From Methylovorus glucosotrophus (GTDB taxonomy: Bacteria > Pseudomonadota > Gammaproteobacteria > Burkholderiales > Methylophilaceae), in contig NZ_VMSE01000001.1 of NCBI RefSeq assembly GCF_009858335.1, positions 1,550,001 through 1,614,000 of the forward strand: a stretch of 64,000 nucleotides of DNA, in the 5' to 3' direction. Below, piece after piece: positions 44,437 through 54,784 of this stretch; the first letter of the stretch is position 1; the number at the start of each line of letters is the position of its first letter. The translations under genes were made by a program, and so were the position numbers. The notes below the pieces were generated by a model that was not told the DNA's origin, did no database searches, and saw nothing but the letters and a program-made list of their open reading frames with translations.

Positions 44437-46092
44437 ATGAGTAATCCAACAAATTTGCCTGTATGGCAACAGCTGCAACGCCACTTCCAAGACATATTCC
44501 CTCTGCAAATGCGCGACATGTTTGCGCAAGACGACAAGCGCTTTGAGAAATTCTCGCTGCAATGGGGTGATCTGTTGCTGGACTATTCCAAGCATCGCAT
44601 CACGGCGGAGACCATGTCGCTGCTGTTCACATTGGCACGCGAAACGGATGTTGAGCAGTGGCGTGAGCGCATGTTCAGCGGTGAAAAAATCAACTTCACC
44701 GAGAACCGTGCGGTACTGCATACCGCCTTGCGCAACCGCAGCAATACGCCGGTGCTGGTCGATGGCAAGGATGTAATGCCGGATGTGAATCGCGTACTGG
44801 GGCAAATGCGCAGCTTCAGCGAGCAGGTGCGCTCAGGTGACTGGAAAGGCTATAGCGGCAAGCGCATTACCGATATCGTCAATATCGGCATTGGCGGCTC
44901 CGATCTGGGGCCTGTCATGGTCTGTACCGCGCTCAAGGCTTACGCCAGTCCGGAATTGAATGCGCATTTTGTATCCAATATTGATGGCGCCCACCTCGCG
45001 CAGGTACTGGAAAAATGTCAGCCCGACACCACGCTTTTCATCGTCGCTTCCAAAACATTCACCACTCAGGAAACCATGACCAATGCGCGTTCTGCCCGCA
45101 CATGGTTCCTGGAGGCCGCAGGGGATGAAGCCCATGTTGCCAAGCATTTCGTGGCGCTGTCCACCAATGCCAAGGCTGTGAGCGACTTCGGTATCGATAC
45201 TGCCAACATGTTCGAATTCTGGGACTGGGTGGGTGGACGTTACTCGCTGTGGTCGGCCATTGGCCTGCCTATCGCCATTTATATCGGCATGGATAACTTC
45301 GAGCAGCTGCTGGAAGGTGGTCATGAAACGGACCTGCATTTCCGCAGCGCACCGCTGGAGCAGAACCTGCCTGTCATCATGGCCATGCTGGGTATCTGGT
45401 ACAACAACTTTTTCGAGGCAGAAACCCACGCCATCCTGCCCTACGATCAAGGCCTGTCACGCTTTACGGCATATCTGCAGCAAGCGGATATGGAAAGTAA
45501 TGGCAAATTTGTCAACCGTGCGGGCGAACGCATCAACTACACCACAGGCCCCATCATCTGGGGTGAGTCCGGCACCAACGGCCAGCATGCGTTTTACCAG
45601 CTGATTCACCAGGGCAACAAGCTTATTCCTTGTGACTTCCTGATGCCGCTGCACAGCCATTACTCGATTGGCAAAAATGGCGATGAACATCACCATATCC
45701 TGATTGCCAACCTGCTCGCGCAAACGCGCGCGCTGATGCAAGGCAAGTCCGCCAAGGAAGCCAAGATTGAGCTGGAAGCCCAAGGCCTGGATCACCACAC
45801 CATCATGAACCTGCTGCCGCACCGCGTCTTTGGTGGCAATCGCCCGACCAGCACCATGCTGTTCGACAAGCTGGACCCGAAAACCCTGGGCAAGCTGATT
45901 GCATTGTATGAGCACAAGATCTTTGTGCAGGGCATTGTATGGAACATCAACTCCTTCGACCAATGGGGTGTGGAATACGGCAAGCAGATTGCCCAGAAGA
46001 TTCTGCCGCAACTCACCGATGGCAAACTGACCTGCGATTACGATGAGTCCACCAACAAGCTGATTGATTACATCAAGTCACAAAACATCTAG
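44437..46092 (+). CDS. pgi: Glucose-6-phosphate isomerase
   Basis: This 551-residue enzyme interconverts glucose 6-phosphate and fructose 6-phosphate. [15 protein letters not shown], the family signatures [21 protein letters not shown] and the catalytic [18 protein letters not shown] and [10 protein letters not shown] tail are present. Here it joins the storage-glucan genes (glucokinase product) to hexose phosphate metabolism. In an RuMP-cycle methylotroph, fructose 6-phosphate is the assimilation hub. There is no clear Shine-Dalgarno sequence before the ATG. It ends at a bidirectional terminator. Confidence 0.97.
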   Translation: MSNPTNLPVWQQLQRHFQDIFPLQMRDMFAQDDKRFEKFSLQWGDLLLDYSKHRITAETMSLLFTLARETDVEQWRERMFSGEKINFTENRAVLHTALRNRSNTPVLVDGKDVMPDVNRVLGQMRSFSEQVRSGDWKGYSGKRITDIVNIGIGGSDLGPVMVCTALKAYASPELNAHFVSNIDGAHLAQVLEKCQPDTTLFIVASKTFTTQETMTNARSARTWFLEAAGDEAHVAKHFVALSTNAKAVSDFGIDTANMFEFWDWVGGRYSLWSAIGLPIAIYIGMDNFEQLLEGGHETDLHFRSAPLEQNLPVIMAMLGIWYNNFFEAETHAILPYDQGLSRFTAYLQQADMESNGKFVNRAGERINYTTGPIIWGESGTNGQHAFYQLIHQGNKLIPCDFLMPLHSHYSIGKNGDEHHHILIANLLAQTRALMQGKSAKEAKIELEAQGLDHHTIMNLLPHRVFGGNRPTSTMLFDKLDPKTLGKLIALYEHKIFVQGIVWNINSFDQWGVEYGKQIAQKILPQLTDGKLTCDYDESTNKLIDYIKSQNI

Positions 46093-46115
46093 CAACGTAC
46101 TTCAGCGGTTTACCG

Positions 46116-46152
46116 CAATAAAAAAGCCCCGAATATCGGGGCTTTTTTATTG
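46116..46152. terminator. Bidirectional intrinsic terminator
   Basis: AATAAAAAAGCCCCG pairs with CGGGGCTTTTTTATT around a five-base loop, with A- and T-runs on both sides. It serves convergent pgi and sppA. Confidence 0.94.
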
Positions 46153-46188
46153 CCATGCCTGGCTACAAGCCAGGCCGGACTTTCAGGA

Positions 46189-47139
46189 TCAATGCATCTT
46201 CATGCCATTGAATACGGTGCCCATGGCGGCATTGCCCATAGAAGCGCCGATGCGTTTGGCAAATTTGTCTGCCAGGCCTTCACGTGCGGTAAAGTCGACG
46301 ATTTTCTCTTGCTTGATGATTTCACGCGCCACGTAATCCGAGCTGCCAAAGCCATCTGCTAGGCCCATTTGCACGCTGGTTTCGCCACTCCAGAACAAGC
46401 CGCTGAAGGTATCATCGGTTTCTTTCAGACGCTTGCCACGACCTTCACGCACAACGGCAATGAACTGCTGGTGAATCTGGTTCAGCATGCTTTGCGCGTA
46501 TTCTTTGTGCTTGGGATTCACAGGGGAAAACGGATCCAGAATCGCCTTGTTTTCACCAGCGGTGAGCAAGCGACGCTCAACCCCGACCTTGTCCATGATG
46601 CCGGTAAAGCCAAAGCCATCCATCAGAACGCCAATCGAACCAACAATACTGGCCTTGTCGACGAAAATCTTGTCAGCCGCAACCGCGATATAGTAGCCAC
46701 CGGATGCGCAAATATCTTCCACCACGGCGTATACCGGGATATTGGGGTGCAGTTTGCGCTGACGATGGATTTCGTCATTGATAATGCCCGCCTGCACTGG
46801 ACTGCCACCCGGGCTGTTGATACGCAGGATAATGCCCTTGGTATGCTTGTTTTCGTAGGCAGACTCAAGACTGCCGATGACATCATCGGCACTCACCTGA
46901 TCATCACTGCCGATCACACCGTAAATATCAATGATGGCGGTATGGTCGCTATTGGCACTGCTATCGCCCCCTACCCAGTCCAGCGCATAAAACAACAACA
47001 TGAAGAGGTAGATAAAAGTAAGCGATTTGAAAAGCACGCCCCAGAAACGGTTACGGCGTTGCTCCCGAATGGCGGCAAAAGCCAGCTTTTCCAGCGTTTG
47101 ACGTTCCCAGTTCGGATCGTTTTGATTAGTGTCAGACAT
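46189..47139 (-). CDS. sppA: S49 family signal peptide peptidase SppA
   Basis: This 316-residue inner-membrane serine protease degrades cleaved signal peptides. A single helix (FKSLTFIYLFMLLFYALDW, about 29–47) anchors it. KGIILRINSPGGSPVQAG and ICASGGYYIAVAADKIFVD contain the oxyanion and nucleophile Ser regions, and IVGSIGVLMDGFGFTG follows. The size fits the short, single-domain SppA, which carries Ser and Lys in one domain. Its start overlaps the end of the Rieske gene by eight bases in a HAD–Rieske–sppA operon. Confidence 0.93.
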   Translation of the reverse strand: MSDTNQNDPNWERQTLEKLAFAAIREQRRNRFWGVLFKSLTFIYLFMLLFYALDWVGGDSSANSDHTAIIDIYGVIGSDDQVSADDVIGSLESAYENKHTKGIILRINSPGGSPVQAGIINDEIHRQRKLHPNIPVYAVVEDICASGGYYIAVAADKIFVDKASIVGSIGVLMDGFGFTGIMDKVGVERRLLTAGENKAILDPFSPVNPKHKEYAQSMLNQIHQQFIAVVREGRGKRLKETDDTFSGLFWSGETSVQMGLADGFGSSDYVAREIIKQEKIVDFTAREGLADKFAKRIGASMGNAAMGTVFNGMKMH

Positions 47140-47494
47140 GCTTCAAACTTTCAAGGTTAATGAAAACAAAGGAATCCCGCTCGAATACGGGAAGCTGCTT
47201 GAGGCTGCGGCCTTTGCAAGGCCCCATCACACAATACCCGTTATCCGGCATAAAGTGCGCGCCGTGCGTGGCGCAAATAATATATTGCTGGGTGAGATCA
47301 AAAAAATCGCCAGGATTCCAATCCAACTCCACCGGCACGTGGGCACATTGATTGATAAATCCACAGACCTTGCCTTTATAGCGCACCACGAACCCGGTCA
47401 CGCGCTGCCCGAATTCAGGCAACTCAAACCGCACACCCTGCCCTTTTTCCAGCAGGCTGGCGCTTTCACAGATCAGGCGTTCATTATCAGCCAT
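47132..47494 (-). CDS. Rieske 2Fe-2S domain protein
   Basis: This 120-residue single Rieske domain has cluster ligands in the CxH motif INQCAHVPVEL and the CxxH motif YIICATHGAHFMPD. The second loop lacks the exact dioxygenase-ferredoxin GxG turn but retains the fold. GYCVMGPCKGRSLKQLPV ends the domain. Small Rieske proteins beside rluC/sppA are a standard betaproteobacterial feature; their electron partner is not known. The gene overlaps sppA by 8 bases and the HAD gene by 22. Confidence 0.9.
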   Translation of the reverse strand: MADNERLICESASLLEKGQGVRFELPEFGQRVTGFVVRYKGKVCGFINQCAHVPVELDWNPGDFFDLTQQYIICATHGAHFMPDNGYCVMGPCKGRSLKQLPVFERDSFVFINLESLKHV

Positions 47495-48132
47495 TGATTT
47501 AATTTAGTAAATTCATCGAAATGGGCAAGCGGCGCATGTGGCAGCAAGCGCTCCAGCGGGTGTGCGCCATAGCTCACCCCCAGGCTTCGCACCCCGGCGT
47601 TGCTCGCCATCTGCAAATCAAAACTGGTGTCTCCTATCATCAAGGTACGCTCCGGGCTCGCACCCACCTCGTCCATCAACTCATGGATCATTTGGGGGTG
47701 CGGCTTGGAATGGCACTCGTCCACACAACGGGTTGCATGAAAATAATGCCCTATGCCACTGTTTTTCAAGGCACGGTTCAGGCCCGCCCGCCCCTTGCCC
47801 GTGGCCACCGCCAATGCAATACCGCGGCCATGCAACTCGGCAACCGCTTCCGCTGCGCCGTTAAACAGGGGAATCTCGTTTTCGCCACTATTGTAATAGA
47901 GTGCATATCGCGCCATCAGTTGCTGAATTTGCGACTCCTGCACTGTACCGAACAGTTCAATGAGGGCTTCACGCAAGCCCAGGCCAATAATGCCGCTCGC
48001 GGCCTCTTGGGTGGGCAAGGGCAAGCCGACATCCACACTGCTCTGGCAAATGGCGTCGACTATGAGTTGGGTGGAATTGGCAAGCGTGCCATCCCAGTCA
48101 AAAATAATAAGATCGAATTGATTACTGCGCAT
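47473..48132 (-). CDS. HAD-superfamily phosphatase (phosphoglycolate phosphatase-like)
   Basis: This 219-residue HAD subfamily IA hydrolase has nucleophile and acid Asp in LIIFDWDGTLANST, motif II in VATGKGRAGLN, and a Lys/Asp motif in KPHPQMIHELMDEVG with MIGDTSFDLQMASNAGV. It probably hydrolyses a small phosphate ester such as 2-phosphoglycolate; specificity is not shown by sequence. It lies 15 bases after rluC. Confidence 0.88.
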   Translation of the reverse strand: MRSNQFDLIIFDWDGTLANSTQLIVDAICQSSVDVGLPLPTQEAASGIIGLGLREALIELFGTVQESQIQQLMARYALYYNSGENEIPLFNGAAEAVAELHGRGIALAVATGKGRAGLNRALKNSGIGHYFHATRCVDECHSKPHPQMIHELMDEVGASPERTLMIGDTSFDLQMASNAGVRSLGVSYGAHPLERLLPHAPLAHFDEFTKLNQWLIMNA

Positions 48133-48147
48133 GGTGGACTCTTGCTT

Positions 48148-49149
48148 CTATTCAGAATTCTTGGTGGATGGTGATTTTTCGAGGGAGGTGAGGAAAGCTT
48201 GCAACGCTGCCGGTAGCGGGGCAATCAACTTCAGCTTGTCACCAGACAAGGGATGACGGATGCCGGTTTCCGCCGAATGCAGGAACATGCGTTTAAGTCC
48301 GCGTTTTTGCAACGCCTTGTTCAAAGCAAAATCGCCGTATTTGTCATCGCCAGCGATAGGGAATCCCAAATGGGCCAGTTGCACCCGCAACTGATGGGTG
48401 CGGCCGGTAATCAGTTGCGCTTCCAGCAGGGTAAATTCCCCATACGATTTTTTCAGGTGGAAAATGGTTTCCGAGTTCTGCCCCTCCTCTTCCACCGTCA
48501 CCTTGCGCTCGCCATTGGCCGTGACATGCTTTTGCAAGGCAAGCACCACGCGCTTTTTCTTTTCTTTCCAGTCCCCGCTGACCAGCATCAGATAACGCTT
48601 GTCCATATGATTGGCGCGCATGGCTTCGTGCAGGCCGACCAATGCGCTGCGTTTTTTAGCCACCATCAGCACACCCGAGGTTTCCCTATCCAGCCGGTGA
48701 ACCAACTCCAGAAATTTGGCATGGGGACGTTCCAGACGCAATTGCTCGATAACCCCGCGGCTGACGCCACTGCCACCGTGTACGGCAAAGCCAGCAGGCT
48801 TGTCGATGACCAGCATCGCTTCATCTTCAAAAATGACGGCCTCTTCGAACCTGGCGGCAACTGGCCGAGTTTCTTCTGCGACAGGCTGCGGCTGCACCCT
48901 GATAGGCGGCACCCGCACCAGATCCCCCAGTTGCAAACGGTAAGTCGCATCTATGCGCTTGCTGTTGACCCGCACCTCCCCGCTACGCAATATGCGGTAG
49001 ACATGGCTTTTGGGCACACCCTTCAGGGTTTTGGTGAGGAAGTTATCGATGCGCTGGCCAGCCGAACCTTCGTCCACCGTCAGCATGGCTGCGCTGTTGG
49101 GTCCAATGGTCGTGCCATTTGCATTACTTGCTTTGCTTAAATTAGTCAT
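48148..49149 (-). CDS. rluC: 23S rRNA pseudouridine synthase RluC
   Basis: This 333-residue enzyme makes pseudouridines 955, 2504 and 2580 of 23S rRNA. An N-terminal S4 domain (GQRIDNFLTKTLKGVPKSHVYRILRSGEVRVN) precedes the RluA-type catalytic domain with the Asp in LVHRLDRETSGVLMVAKKR and RTHQLRVQLAHLGFPIAGDDKYGD. The ATG at 49149, with AGGTGAG just upstream, is chosen over a start 52 codons earlier, which would add an unrelated leader. It is divergent from rne, as in many proteobacteria, and heads the rluC–HAD–Rieske–sppA operon. Confidence 0.95.
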   Translation of the reverse strand: MTNLSKASNANGTTIGPNSAAMLTVDEGSAGQRIDNFLTKTLKGVPKSHVYRILRSGEVRVNSKRIDATYRLQLGDLVRVPPIRVQPQPVAEETRPVAARFEEAVIFEDEAMLVIDKPAGFAVHGGSGVSRGVIEQLRLERPHAKFLELVHRLDRETSGVLMVAKKRSALVGLHEAMRANHMDKRYLMLVSGDWKEKKKRVVLALQKHVTANGERKVTVEEEGQNSETIFHLKKSYGEFTLLEAQLITGRTHQLRVQLAHLGFPIAGDDKYGDFALNKALQKRGLKRMFLHSAETGIRHPLSGDKLKLIAPLPAALQAFLTSLEKSPSTKNSE

Positions 49150-49696
49150 CTCACCTATACTACGAAAATCTCGAAATAAATGCGCTAAGCGCTTATTCGG
49201 GAATGAATTGATGTTTGAAAAAACACCTTGAAAAATACCTTGGTTAACTCGCTCGCCAAATAAAACATCGTAGCGATTTTCTGCAACATTACTAATTGCG
49301 CTCAAGCCGCTGCAAACCAGAATCGCTAATAAATGCGCGGCCAGGAATTGCTGGAACTAAAGAATTTTAGCCGATATGACGGCTAACCAGAGACAGAATT
49401 AAAGCACCGAGGTTTAAAGCAACCCGTTAACGAGATTTTTCGTCAACTAAATCAGTCTGATACATTAAAACGATCAGAATTCTTTTTTCCGCCATGCGAC
49501 AGAATCGCAACCCGTGCGATGAAAAAAGCGGCCTAACCGCCTGGTTTTACCTCCTGCAGCAAACTCTGCTCACGCAGTAAAAGTGCACTCATATACACTG
49601 TGATTCACAGGAGCACTCCCTGCCGGACATCAGCAATCCTGCTTGTCGTTGAAGCGACAAGGTCTGCCAGACCGCTTAGAGCGCGGGAGCCTTACA
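49150..49696 (+). promoter_or_regulatory. Long divergent rluC/rne spacer and rne 5' leader
   Basis: There are 547 bases without a gene. The left half is AT-rich (around 49170–49460) and should contain the promoters. The right half holds several foldable segments: GCGG-CCTAA-CCGC near 49528, a 7-base stem at 49642–49661 and a 5-base stem at 49661–49673, then GGGAG just before the rne ATG. In E. coli a long, structured rne leader mediates self-cleavage feedback. The same logic is plausible here but not shown. Confidence 0.55.
49642..49661 (+). ncRNA. Hairpin in rne leader
   Basis: CTTGTCG and CGACAAG form a perfect 7-base stem with a six-base loop (TTGAAG), 36 bases before the rne start codon. 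GGTCT-GCC-AGACC follows at once (49661–49673). Together they make a structured element close to the translation start. Confidence 0.5.
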
Positions 49697-52444
49697 ATGA
49701 AACGCATGCTTTTCAATGCGACACAGTCGGAAGAACTACGTGTCGCCATCGTCGATGGTCAAAAACTGATCGACCTCGACATCGAATCCGCTGGCAAGGA
49801 ACAACGCAAGAGCAATATCTACAAGGGTATCATCACCCGCATCGAGCCTTCTCTTGAGGCTGCATTTGTCAATTACGGTACTGACCGTCACGGTTTTCTC
49901 CCCTTCAAGGAAGTCGCTCGCAGCTATTTCCAGAACGACAGCGATGGCCGCGCCCGCATTCAGGATGTACTGAAGGAAGGCCAGGAGCTTATCGTCCAGG
50001 TTGACAAGGACGAACGTGGCAACAAGGGCGCAGCCCTCACCACCTTTATTTCCCTGGCGGGCCGTTATCTGGTGCTGATGCCGAACAACCCTCGTGGTGG
50101 TGGTGTATCGCGCCGCATCGAAGGCGAAGACCGCAATGAACTGCGTGATCTGATGGCCCAGCTGGAAGTGCCTAACGGCATGAGCATCATTGCCCGTACC
50201 GCAGGTATTGGCCGCAATATCGAAGAGCTGCAATGGGACCTGAACTACCTCTTGCAACTGTGGACAGCCATTGAGGGTGCCTCCACCATGCAAAGCGGCC
50301 CTTTCCTGATCTATCAGGAAGGCAGCCTGGTCATTCGTGCCATCCGTGATTACTTCCAGCCAGACATTGGCGAAATCCTGATCGACACCGCCGACATTCA
50401 CGAGCAAGCCGTGCAGTTCATGAACCACGTCATGCCGGGCAATGTATCGCGTGTGAAGCTGTATCGCGACGAGATTCCTTTATTCTCCCGCTTCCAGATC
50501 GAACACCAGATTGAGACTGCGTTTTCACGTGAAGTGCGCCTGCCTTCCGGCGGCGCCATCGTGATTGACCACACGGAAGCCCTGGTATCCGTCGACGTCA
50601 ACTCCGGTCGTTCCACCAAAGGCAGCGACATTGAGCACACCGCGTTCAATACCAACCTGGAAGCTGCCGATGAAGTAGCTCGCCAGCTCCGTCTGCGCGA
50701 CCTGGGTGGTCTGGTGGTGATCGACTTCATCGACATGGAAAACCAGCGCAATCAGCGCGAAGTCGAAAACCGCCTGCGCGACGCCCTGCATCATGACCGT
50801 GCCCGCGTACAAACCGGCAAGATTTCCCGCTTCGGCCTGCTGGAGCTGTCACGCCAGCGCCTGCGTCCAAGCCTGGGCGAATCCAACCATATCCCATGTC
50901 CTCGTTGCCATGGCACAGGCCATATCCGCGGCATCGAGTCCACTGCGCTGCATATCCTGCGAATCACGCAGGAAGAAGCCATGAAGGAAAACAGCGCCAT
51001 TATTCAGGTGCAGCTGCCGGTGGAAGCAGCAACCTTCCTGCTGAATGAAAAGCGTGCCGAGATACACAAGATCGAGCAACGCTCCGGTGTACAGGTTGTG
51101 CTGATCCCTAATATTCACATGGAAACCCCGAACTACAACATCTCGCGTATTCGCAGTGATGATGTCAACGAGGAAACCAGCCGCGCCAGCTACCAGATGG
51201 TAGAGCTGCCAACCGAGGGTGAATACAACCCGGCTGCGCAACAGGAAGTCAAAGCCGTGCGCGCCGAAGCTGCCGTCAAGGGCATTACCCCTGCATCTCC
51301 AGCGCCGATTGCCACGGAAAAAGCAGTTGAAGTGCCTGCCGCCCCTTCCCTGTTTGGCCGTTTCAAGAACTGGCTTAGCAAGATCACCGAAACCAAGGAA
51401 GAAGTGGTTGCGCCTGAAACCACCAAGCAACGCAACGACAACAACCGTAACAATCGCAATCAGCCACGCAATGCGCGTAACAACCGCAATGGCCGCAATG
51501 GTGAGCGCGGTGAACGTCCAGCTGCGGAACGCAATGCGGAACGTGGTGGCGAACGCAACAACGAGCGCGCAGAACGCGGTGAGCGCCCAGCCAATGAGCG
51601 TAGCGAACGCCAGGAACGTGGCAATCGCCAGGAGCCACGTCAGCAGGAAGGCCGTGAACCACGCCAGCAAAACCAACCGCGTGCAGAGCGTGGTGAGCCA
51701 CGTGAAAAACCGGCCATCGCATCTCCAGCGCCTGCAGCAACCCAACAAGCCGCCAATGGCGAAGCTGGCAATGAGCCACGCAGCCGTCGCGGCCGTAATG
51801 GTCGCCGTGAGCGCCCAGCACGCGAGCCACGTGAAAACCAGGCACGCAAGGCAGCCGATGATGCCGCTATTGGCGCCCCGGTAGCAGATGATGTGGCGCA
51901 ACAAGTAGCAGCACCTGTCGCGGCCGCAGTTGAAACCGTTGCTCAAAACAATACCGTGAACGAAGCGCCTGCTGTCGTGGAAACAGTTGCAGCGGCACCT
52001 GCCGTTGAGACCAGCCCCGCAGTCGAGCCTGTTGCCAAGGCAGTGGAACCTCAACAAGCGGATCTGGCACTGGTCAGTGATACCCCAGCTCCGGTAGTGG
52101 CAGCAGAACCTGTTGCCGCAGTGGCTGAAGCAGCACCAGCCGCAGAACCTGTAGCCGAAGCCAAAACTGTTGTAGAGGCAGAAAAACCAGAAGCTACTGA
52201 CAAGCCCGAGAAGAAACCTCGCGCACCACGCCGCCGCAAGGCTGAGGCAGAAACCAAGCCTCTGGATCTCGCAGCAAGTGGCTTGCAACTTGTGGAAACC
52301 AAAGCCGATGCGCCGGTAGCAGCTGCGCCAGTGGAAGCAGAGCCTGCAGCCCCACGCAGCCGTAAACCAGCGGCATGGCAGCAAAAAGCCACCAGCGATG
52401 AAAGTGCTGAAGCGCCACTGGTATTGATCGAAACACAGAAGTAA
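49697..52444 (+). CDS. rne: Ribonuclease E
   Basis: This 915-residue endoribonuclease is the degradosome scaffold. The S1 domain (about 35–125; [23 protein letters not shown]), the 5' sensor/RNase H-like region and the DNase I-like catalytic part ([15 protein letters not shown] and [13 protein letters not shown], with the metal Asp residues) are intact. The zinc-link [12 protein letters not shown] follows. The C-terminal half (about 490–915) is disordered. It has an amphipathic membrane-binding-like helix ([20 protein letters not shown]), an Arg/Asn/Glu-rich RNA-binding block with NER/GER repeats, and a long Ala/Val/Pro/Glu tail. ATG at 49697 with GGGAG upstream is chosen over an upstream start. 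Confidence 0.97.
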   Translation: MKRMLFNATQSEELRVAIVDGQKLIDLDIESAGKEQRKSNIYKGIITRIEPSLEAAFVNYGTDRHGFLPFKEVARSYFQNDSDGRARIQDVLKEGQELIVQVDKDERGNKGAALTTFISLAGRYLVLMPNNPRGGGVSRRIEGEDRNELRDLMAQLEVPNGMSIIARTAGIGRNIEELQWDLNYLLQLWTAIEGASTMQSGPFLIYQEGSLVIRAIRDYFQPDIGEILIDTADIHEQAVQFMNHVMPGNVSRVKLYRDEIPLFSRFQIEHQIETAFSREVRLPSGGAIVIDHTEALVSVDVNSGRSTKGSDIEHTAFNTNLEAADEVARQLRLRDLGGLVVIDFIDMENQRNQREVENRLRDALHHDRARVQTGKISRFGLLELSRQRLRPSLGESNHIPCPRCHGTGHIRGIESTALHILRITQEEAMKENSAIIQVQLPVEAATFLLNEKRAEIHKIEQRSGVQVVLIPNIHMETPNYNISRIRSDDVNEETSRASYQMVELPTEGEYNPAAQQEVKAVRAEAAVKGITPASPAPIATEKAVEVPAAPSLFGRFKNWLSKITETKEEVVAPETTKQRNDNNRNNRNQPRNARNNRNGRNGERGERPAAERNAERGGERNNERAERGERPANERSERQERGNRQEPRQQEGREPRQQNQPRAERGEPREKPAIASPAPAATQQAANGEAGNEPRSRRGRNGRRERPAREPRENQARKAADDAAIGAPVADDVAQQVAAPVAAAVETVAQNNTVNEAPAVVETVAAAPAVETSPAVEPVAKAVEPQQADLALVSDTPAPVVAAEPVAAVAEAAPAAEPVAEAKTVVEAEKPEATDKPEKKPRAPRRRKAEAETKPLDLAASGLQLVETKADAPVAAAPVEAEPAAPRSRKPAAWQQKATSDESAEAPLVLIETQK

Positions 52445-52460
52445 ACATGTAGACCCTATT

Positions 52461-52519
52461 GGCAGCCGGTCAACGGCTGCCAAATAAAAAGCCCGTTCCA
52501 ACTCGGAACGGGCTTTTTT
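52461..52519 (+). terminator. Double hairpin terminator after rne
   Basis: GGCAGCCG pairs with CGGCTGCC (52461–52481). Then AAAAAGCCCGTTCC pairs with GGAACGGGCTTTTT (52486–52519), flanked by A and T runs. The second is a strong bidirectional terminator shared with convergent uvrB. Confidence 0.93.
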
Positions 52520-52598
52520 ATGCCTGGCACTGCCATGATACTGCCATGATTTAAGCTACATCATATCAAGCCATCTTTCAGTGACTGGCTTTCATGCG

Positions 52599-54644
52599 TC
52601 AAGGCAGAATATCGGGAACATCTGTTCCGTAGAATTTGGCCTTGAGTTTTTTCAGCTGGTCACGGAATTCTGCTGCTTTCTCAAACTCCAGATTTTGTGC
52701 GCTGTCATGCATGGATTTTTCGAGGCGTTTCATTTCCTTGATGATCTGCTTTTCGCTCAGGGCTTCATAGCTGGCCTGATCCTGCGCGGCCTGCCGTTCG
52801 CGTTTTGCGTCATCCTTGTCATACACGCCATCAATAATATCCTTGATGCGCTTGGTCACCCCCTTGGGCACGATACCGTGTGCTTCATTGAATGCCATCT
52901 GCTTGATACGACGCCGTTGCGTTTCATCCATGGCCAGCTTCATCGAGCGGGTAATGTTATTGGCGTAAAAGATCACCTTGCCATTAAGGTTACGCGCAGC
53001 GCGGCCTGCCGTTTGAATCAGGGAGCGTTCTGACCGCAGGAAACCTTCCTTGTCAGCATCCAGCACGGCAACCAGAGATACTTCAGGAATATCCAGCCCC
53101 TCACGCAGCAGGTTGATGCCGACCAGTACATCAAACTCGCCAAGGCGCAAGTCGCGAATGATTTCCACCCGTTCCACGGTATCAATGTCCGAGTGCAGAT
53201 AGCGTACCTTCACGCCGTGCTCAGACAGATAGTCTGTCAAATCCTCGGCCATGCGCTTGGTCAGGGTCGTCGCCAACACGCGCTCGCCCACGGCCACCCG
53301 CAGCTTGATTTCCGAGAGCAGATCATCCACCTGGGTATCTGCCGGTTTTACGGTGATTTCCGGGTCGATCAGGCCAGTCGGCCGGGCCACCTGCTCCACT
53401 ACCTGCTCCTGGTGCGTGGCTTCATAATCGGCAGGCGTGGCGCTGACAAACACGGTTTGCCGCATGATGCGCTCAAACTCTTCAAATCGCAGCGGCCGGT
53501 TATCCAGCGCCGAAGGCAAGCGGAACCCATAATCCACCAGGTTTTCCTTGCGCGCGCGGTCGCCCTTGTACATGCCACCGATCTGCGGAATAGTCACGTG
53601 GCTTTCATCAATGATCATCAAGGCATTGGCTGGCAGATAATCAATCAGTGTCGGCGGCGCATCGCCCGGGGAGCGGCCAGTAAGATGGCGGCTGTAGTTC
53701 TCAATTCCCTTGCAGAAACCGATTTCATTGAGCATTTCCAGGTCAAACCGCGTGCGCTGCTCTATGCGTTGTGCCTCAACCAGCTTGTTGTTCTTGATAA
53801 AGAAGTCCACGCGATCACGCAGTTCCTGCTTGATGGTTTCCATCGCCCGCACTGTCGCTTCCCGCGCGGTCACATAATGACTGGAAGGGAAGATGCGGAA
53901 ATTGTGAATCTTATTGAATACCTGCCCGGTCAGGGGATCAAACAGCTGTATGGTTTCGATTTCATCGTCAAACAGGCTGATGCGGACGGCCGTCTCACTG
54001 TTTTCTGATGGGAACACATCCACCACATCGCCACGCACCCGAAAAGCACCACGTGAGAAGTCAAAGTCATTACGGTCGTATTGCATCGTAATCAGCTTGT
54101 TCACAATGTCGCGCTGACTGATCTTCATGCCCTGATGAATATGCAACACCATGCCATGGTACTCACCCGGATCCCCGATGCCGTAAATGGCCGAGACGGT
54201 GGCGACAATAATGCTGTCTTCGCGCTCCAGCAGTGACTTGGTAGCTGAGAGCCGCATCTGCTCAATGTGATCATTGATGCTGGAGTCTTTTTCGATAAAC
54301 AGATCGCGCGAGGGCACATAGGCCTCGGGCTGATAGTAATCGTAATAGGACACAAAATACTCCACCGCATTATTCGGAAAGAACTCGCGAAACTCCGAAT
54401 ACAGCTGTGCAGCCAGCGTCTTGTTGGGCGCCATGACCATGGTCGGCCGCCCGGTACGGGCAATCACATTGGCCATGGTATAGGTTTTACCAGAGCCGGT
54501 TACCCCCAGCAGGGTCTGGTATTGCATGCCCTGCTCTATACCGGTGATGAGTTTTTCTATGGCGGCAGGCTGGTCGCCGGCGGGAGGGAAAGGCTGATGA
54601 AGCTGGTATCGACTATTGGGGAAAGTAACAATCACATCAAACAC
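52599..54644 (-). CDS. uvrB: UvrABC excinuclease subunit B
   Basis: This 681-residue nucleotide excision repair helicase-like protein has Walker [17 protein letters not shown] and the beta-hairpin segment [21 protein letters not shown]. Helicase motifs include [18 protein letters not shown] and [24 protein letters not shown]. The C-terminal UVR domain ([20 protein letters not shown]) binds UvrC. The start used is GTG at 54644; a second GTG three codons in would give MIVTFPNS, and the sequence does not settle the choice. Confidence 0.97.
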   Translation of the reverse strand: MFDVIVTFPNSRYQLHQPFPPAGDQPAAIEKLITGIEQGMQYQTLLGVTGSGKTYTMANVIARTGRPTMVMAPNKTLAAQLYSEFREFFPNNAVEYFVSYYDYYQPEAYVPSRDLFIEKDSSINDHIEQMRLSATKSLLEREDSIIVATVSAIYGIGDPGEYHGMVLHIHQGMKISQRDIVNKLITMQYDRNDFDFSRGAFRVRGDVVDVFPSENSETAVRISLFDDEIETIQLFDPLTGQVFNKIHNFRIFPSSHYVTAREATVRAMETIKQELRDRVDFFIKNNKLVEAQRIEQRTRFDLEMLNEIGFCKGIENYSRHLTGRSPGDAPPTLIDYLPANALMIIDESHVTIPQIGGMYKGDRARKENLVDYGFRLPSALDNRPLRFEEFERIMRQTVFVSATPADYEATHQEQVVEQVARPTGLIDPEITVKPADTQVDDLLSEIKLRVAVGERVLATTLTKRMAEDLTDYLSEHGVKVRYLHSDIDTVERVEIIRDLRLGEFDVLVGINLLREGLDIPEVSLVAVLDADKEGFLRSERSLIQTAGRAARNLNGKVIFYANNITRSMKLAMDETQRRRIKQMAFNEAHGIVPKGVTKRIKDIIDGVYDKDDAKRERQAAQDQASYEALSEKQIIKEMKRLEKSMHDSAQNLEFEKAAEFRDQLKKLKAKFYGTDVPDILP

Positions 54645-54784
54645 CTATAAAAGCGAATAGGTATTCTAGCAGTTCAAATCTATTAAGCCGAACTCGATTA
54701 TTAATTAAATGTCTTTCTGGCAGGCTCACTTACAAACAAGACGGCCATAGGCCGCAACAATAACGACATTATGGAGAATGACTC

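Noticed and set aside
49150-49305. A 52-residue N-terminal extension of RluC
   Set aside because: AGGTGAG lies just before the ATG at 49149, which gives the normal S4-domain start. The extension covers the presumed promoter region.
51430-52360. Repetitive DNA within rne
   Set aside because: The repeats follow codons for Arg/Glu/Asn and Ala/Val/Pro-rich stretches of the RNase E C-terminal half. They are protein low complexity, not a CRISPR or mobile repeat.
50849-52501. A 550-codon open frame antisense to rne
   Set aside because: It is rich in Cys, Trp, Phe and Arg and mirrors the low-complexity tail of RNase E. There is no start signal or family motif.
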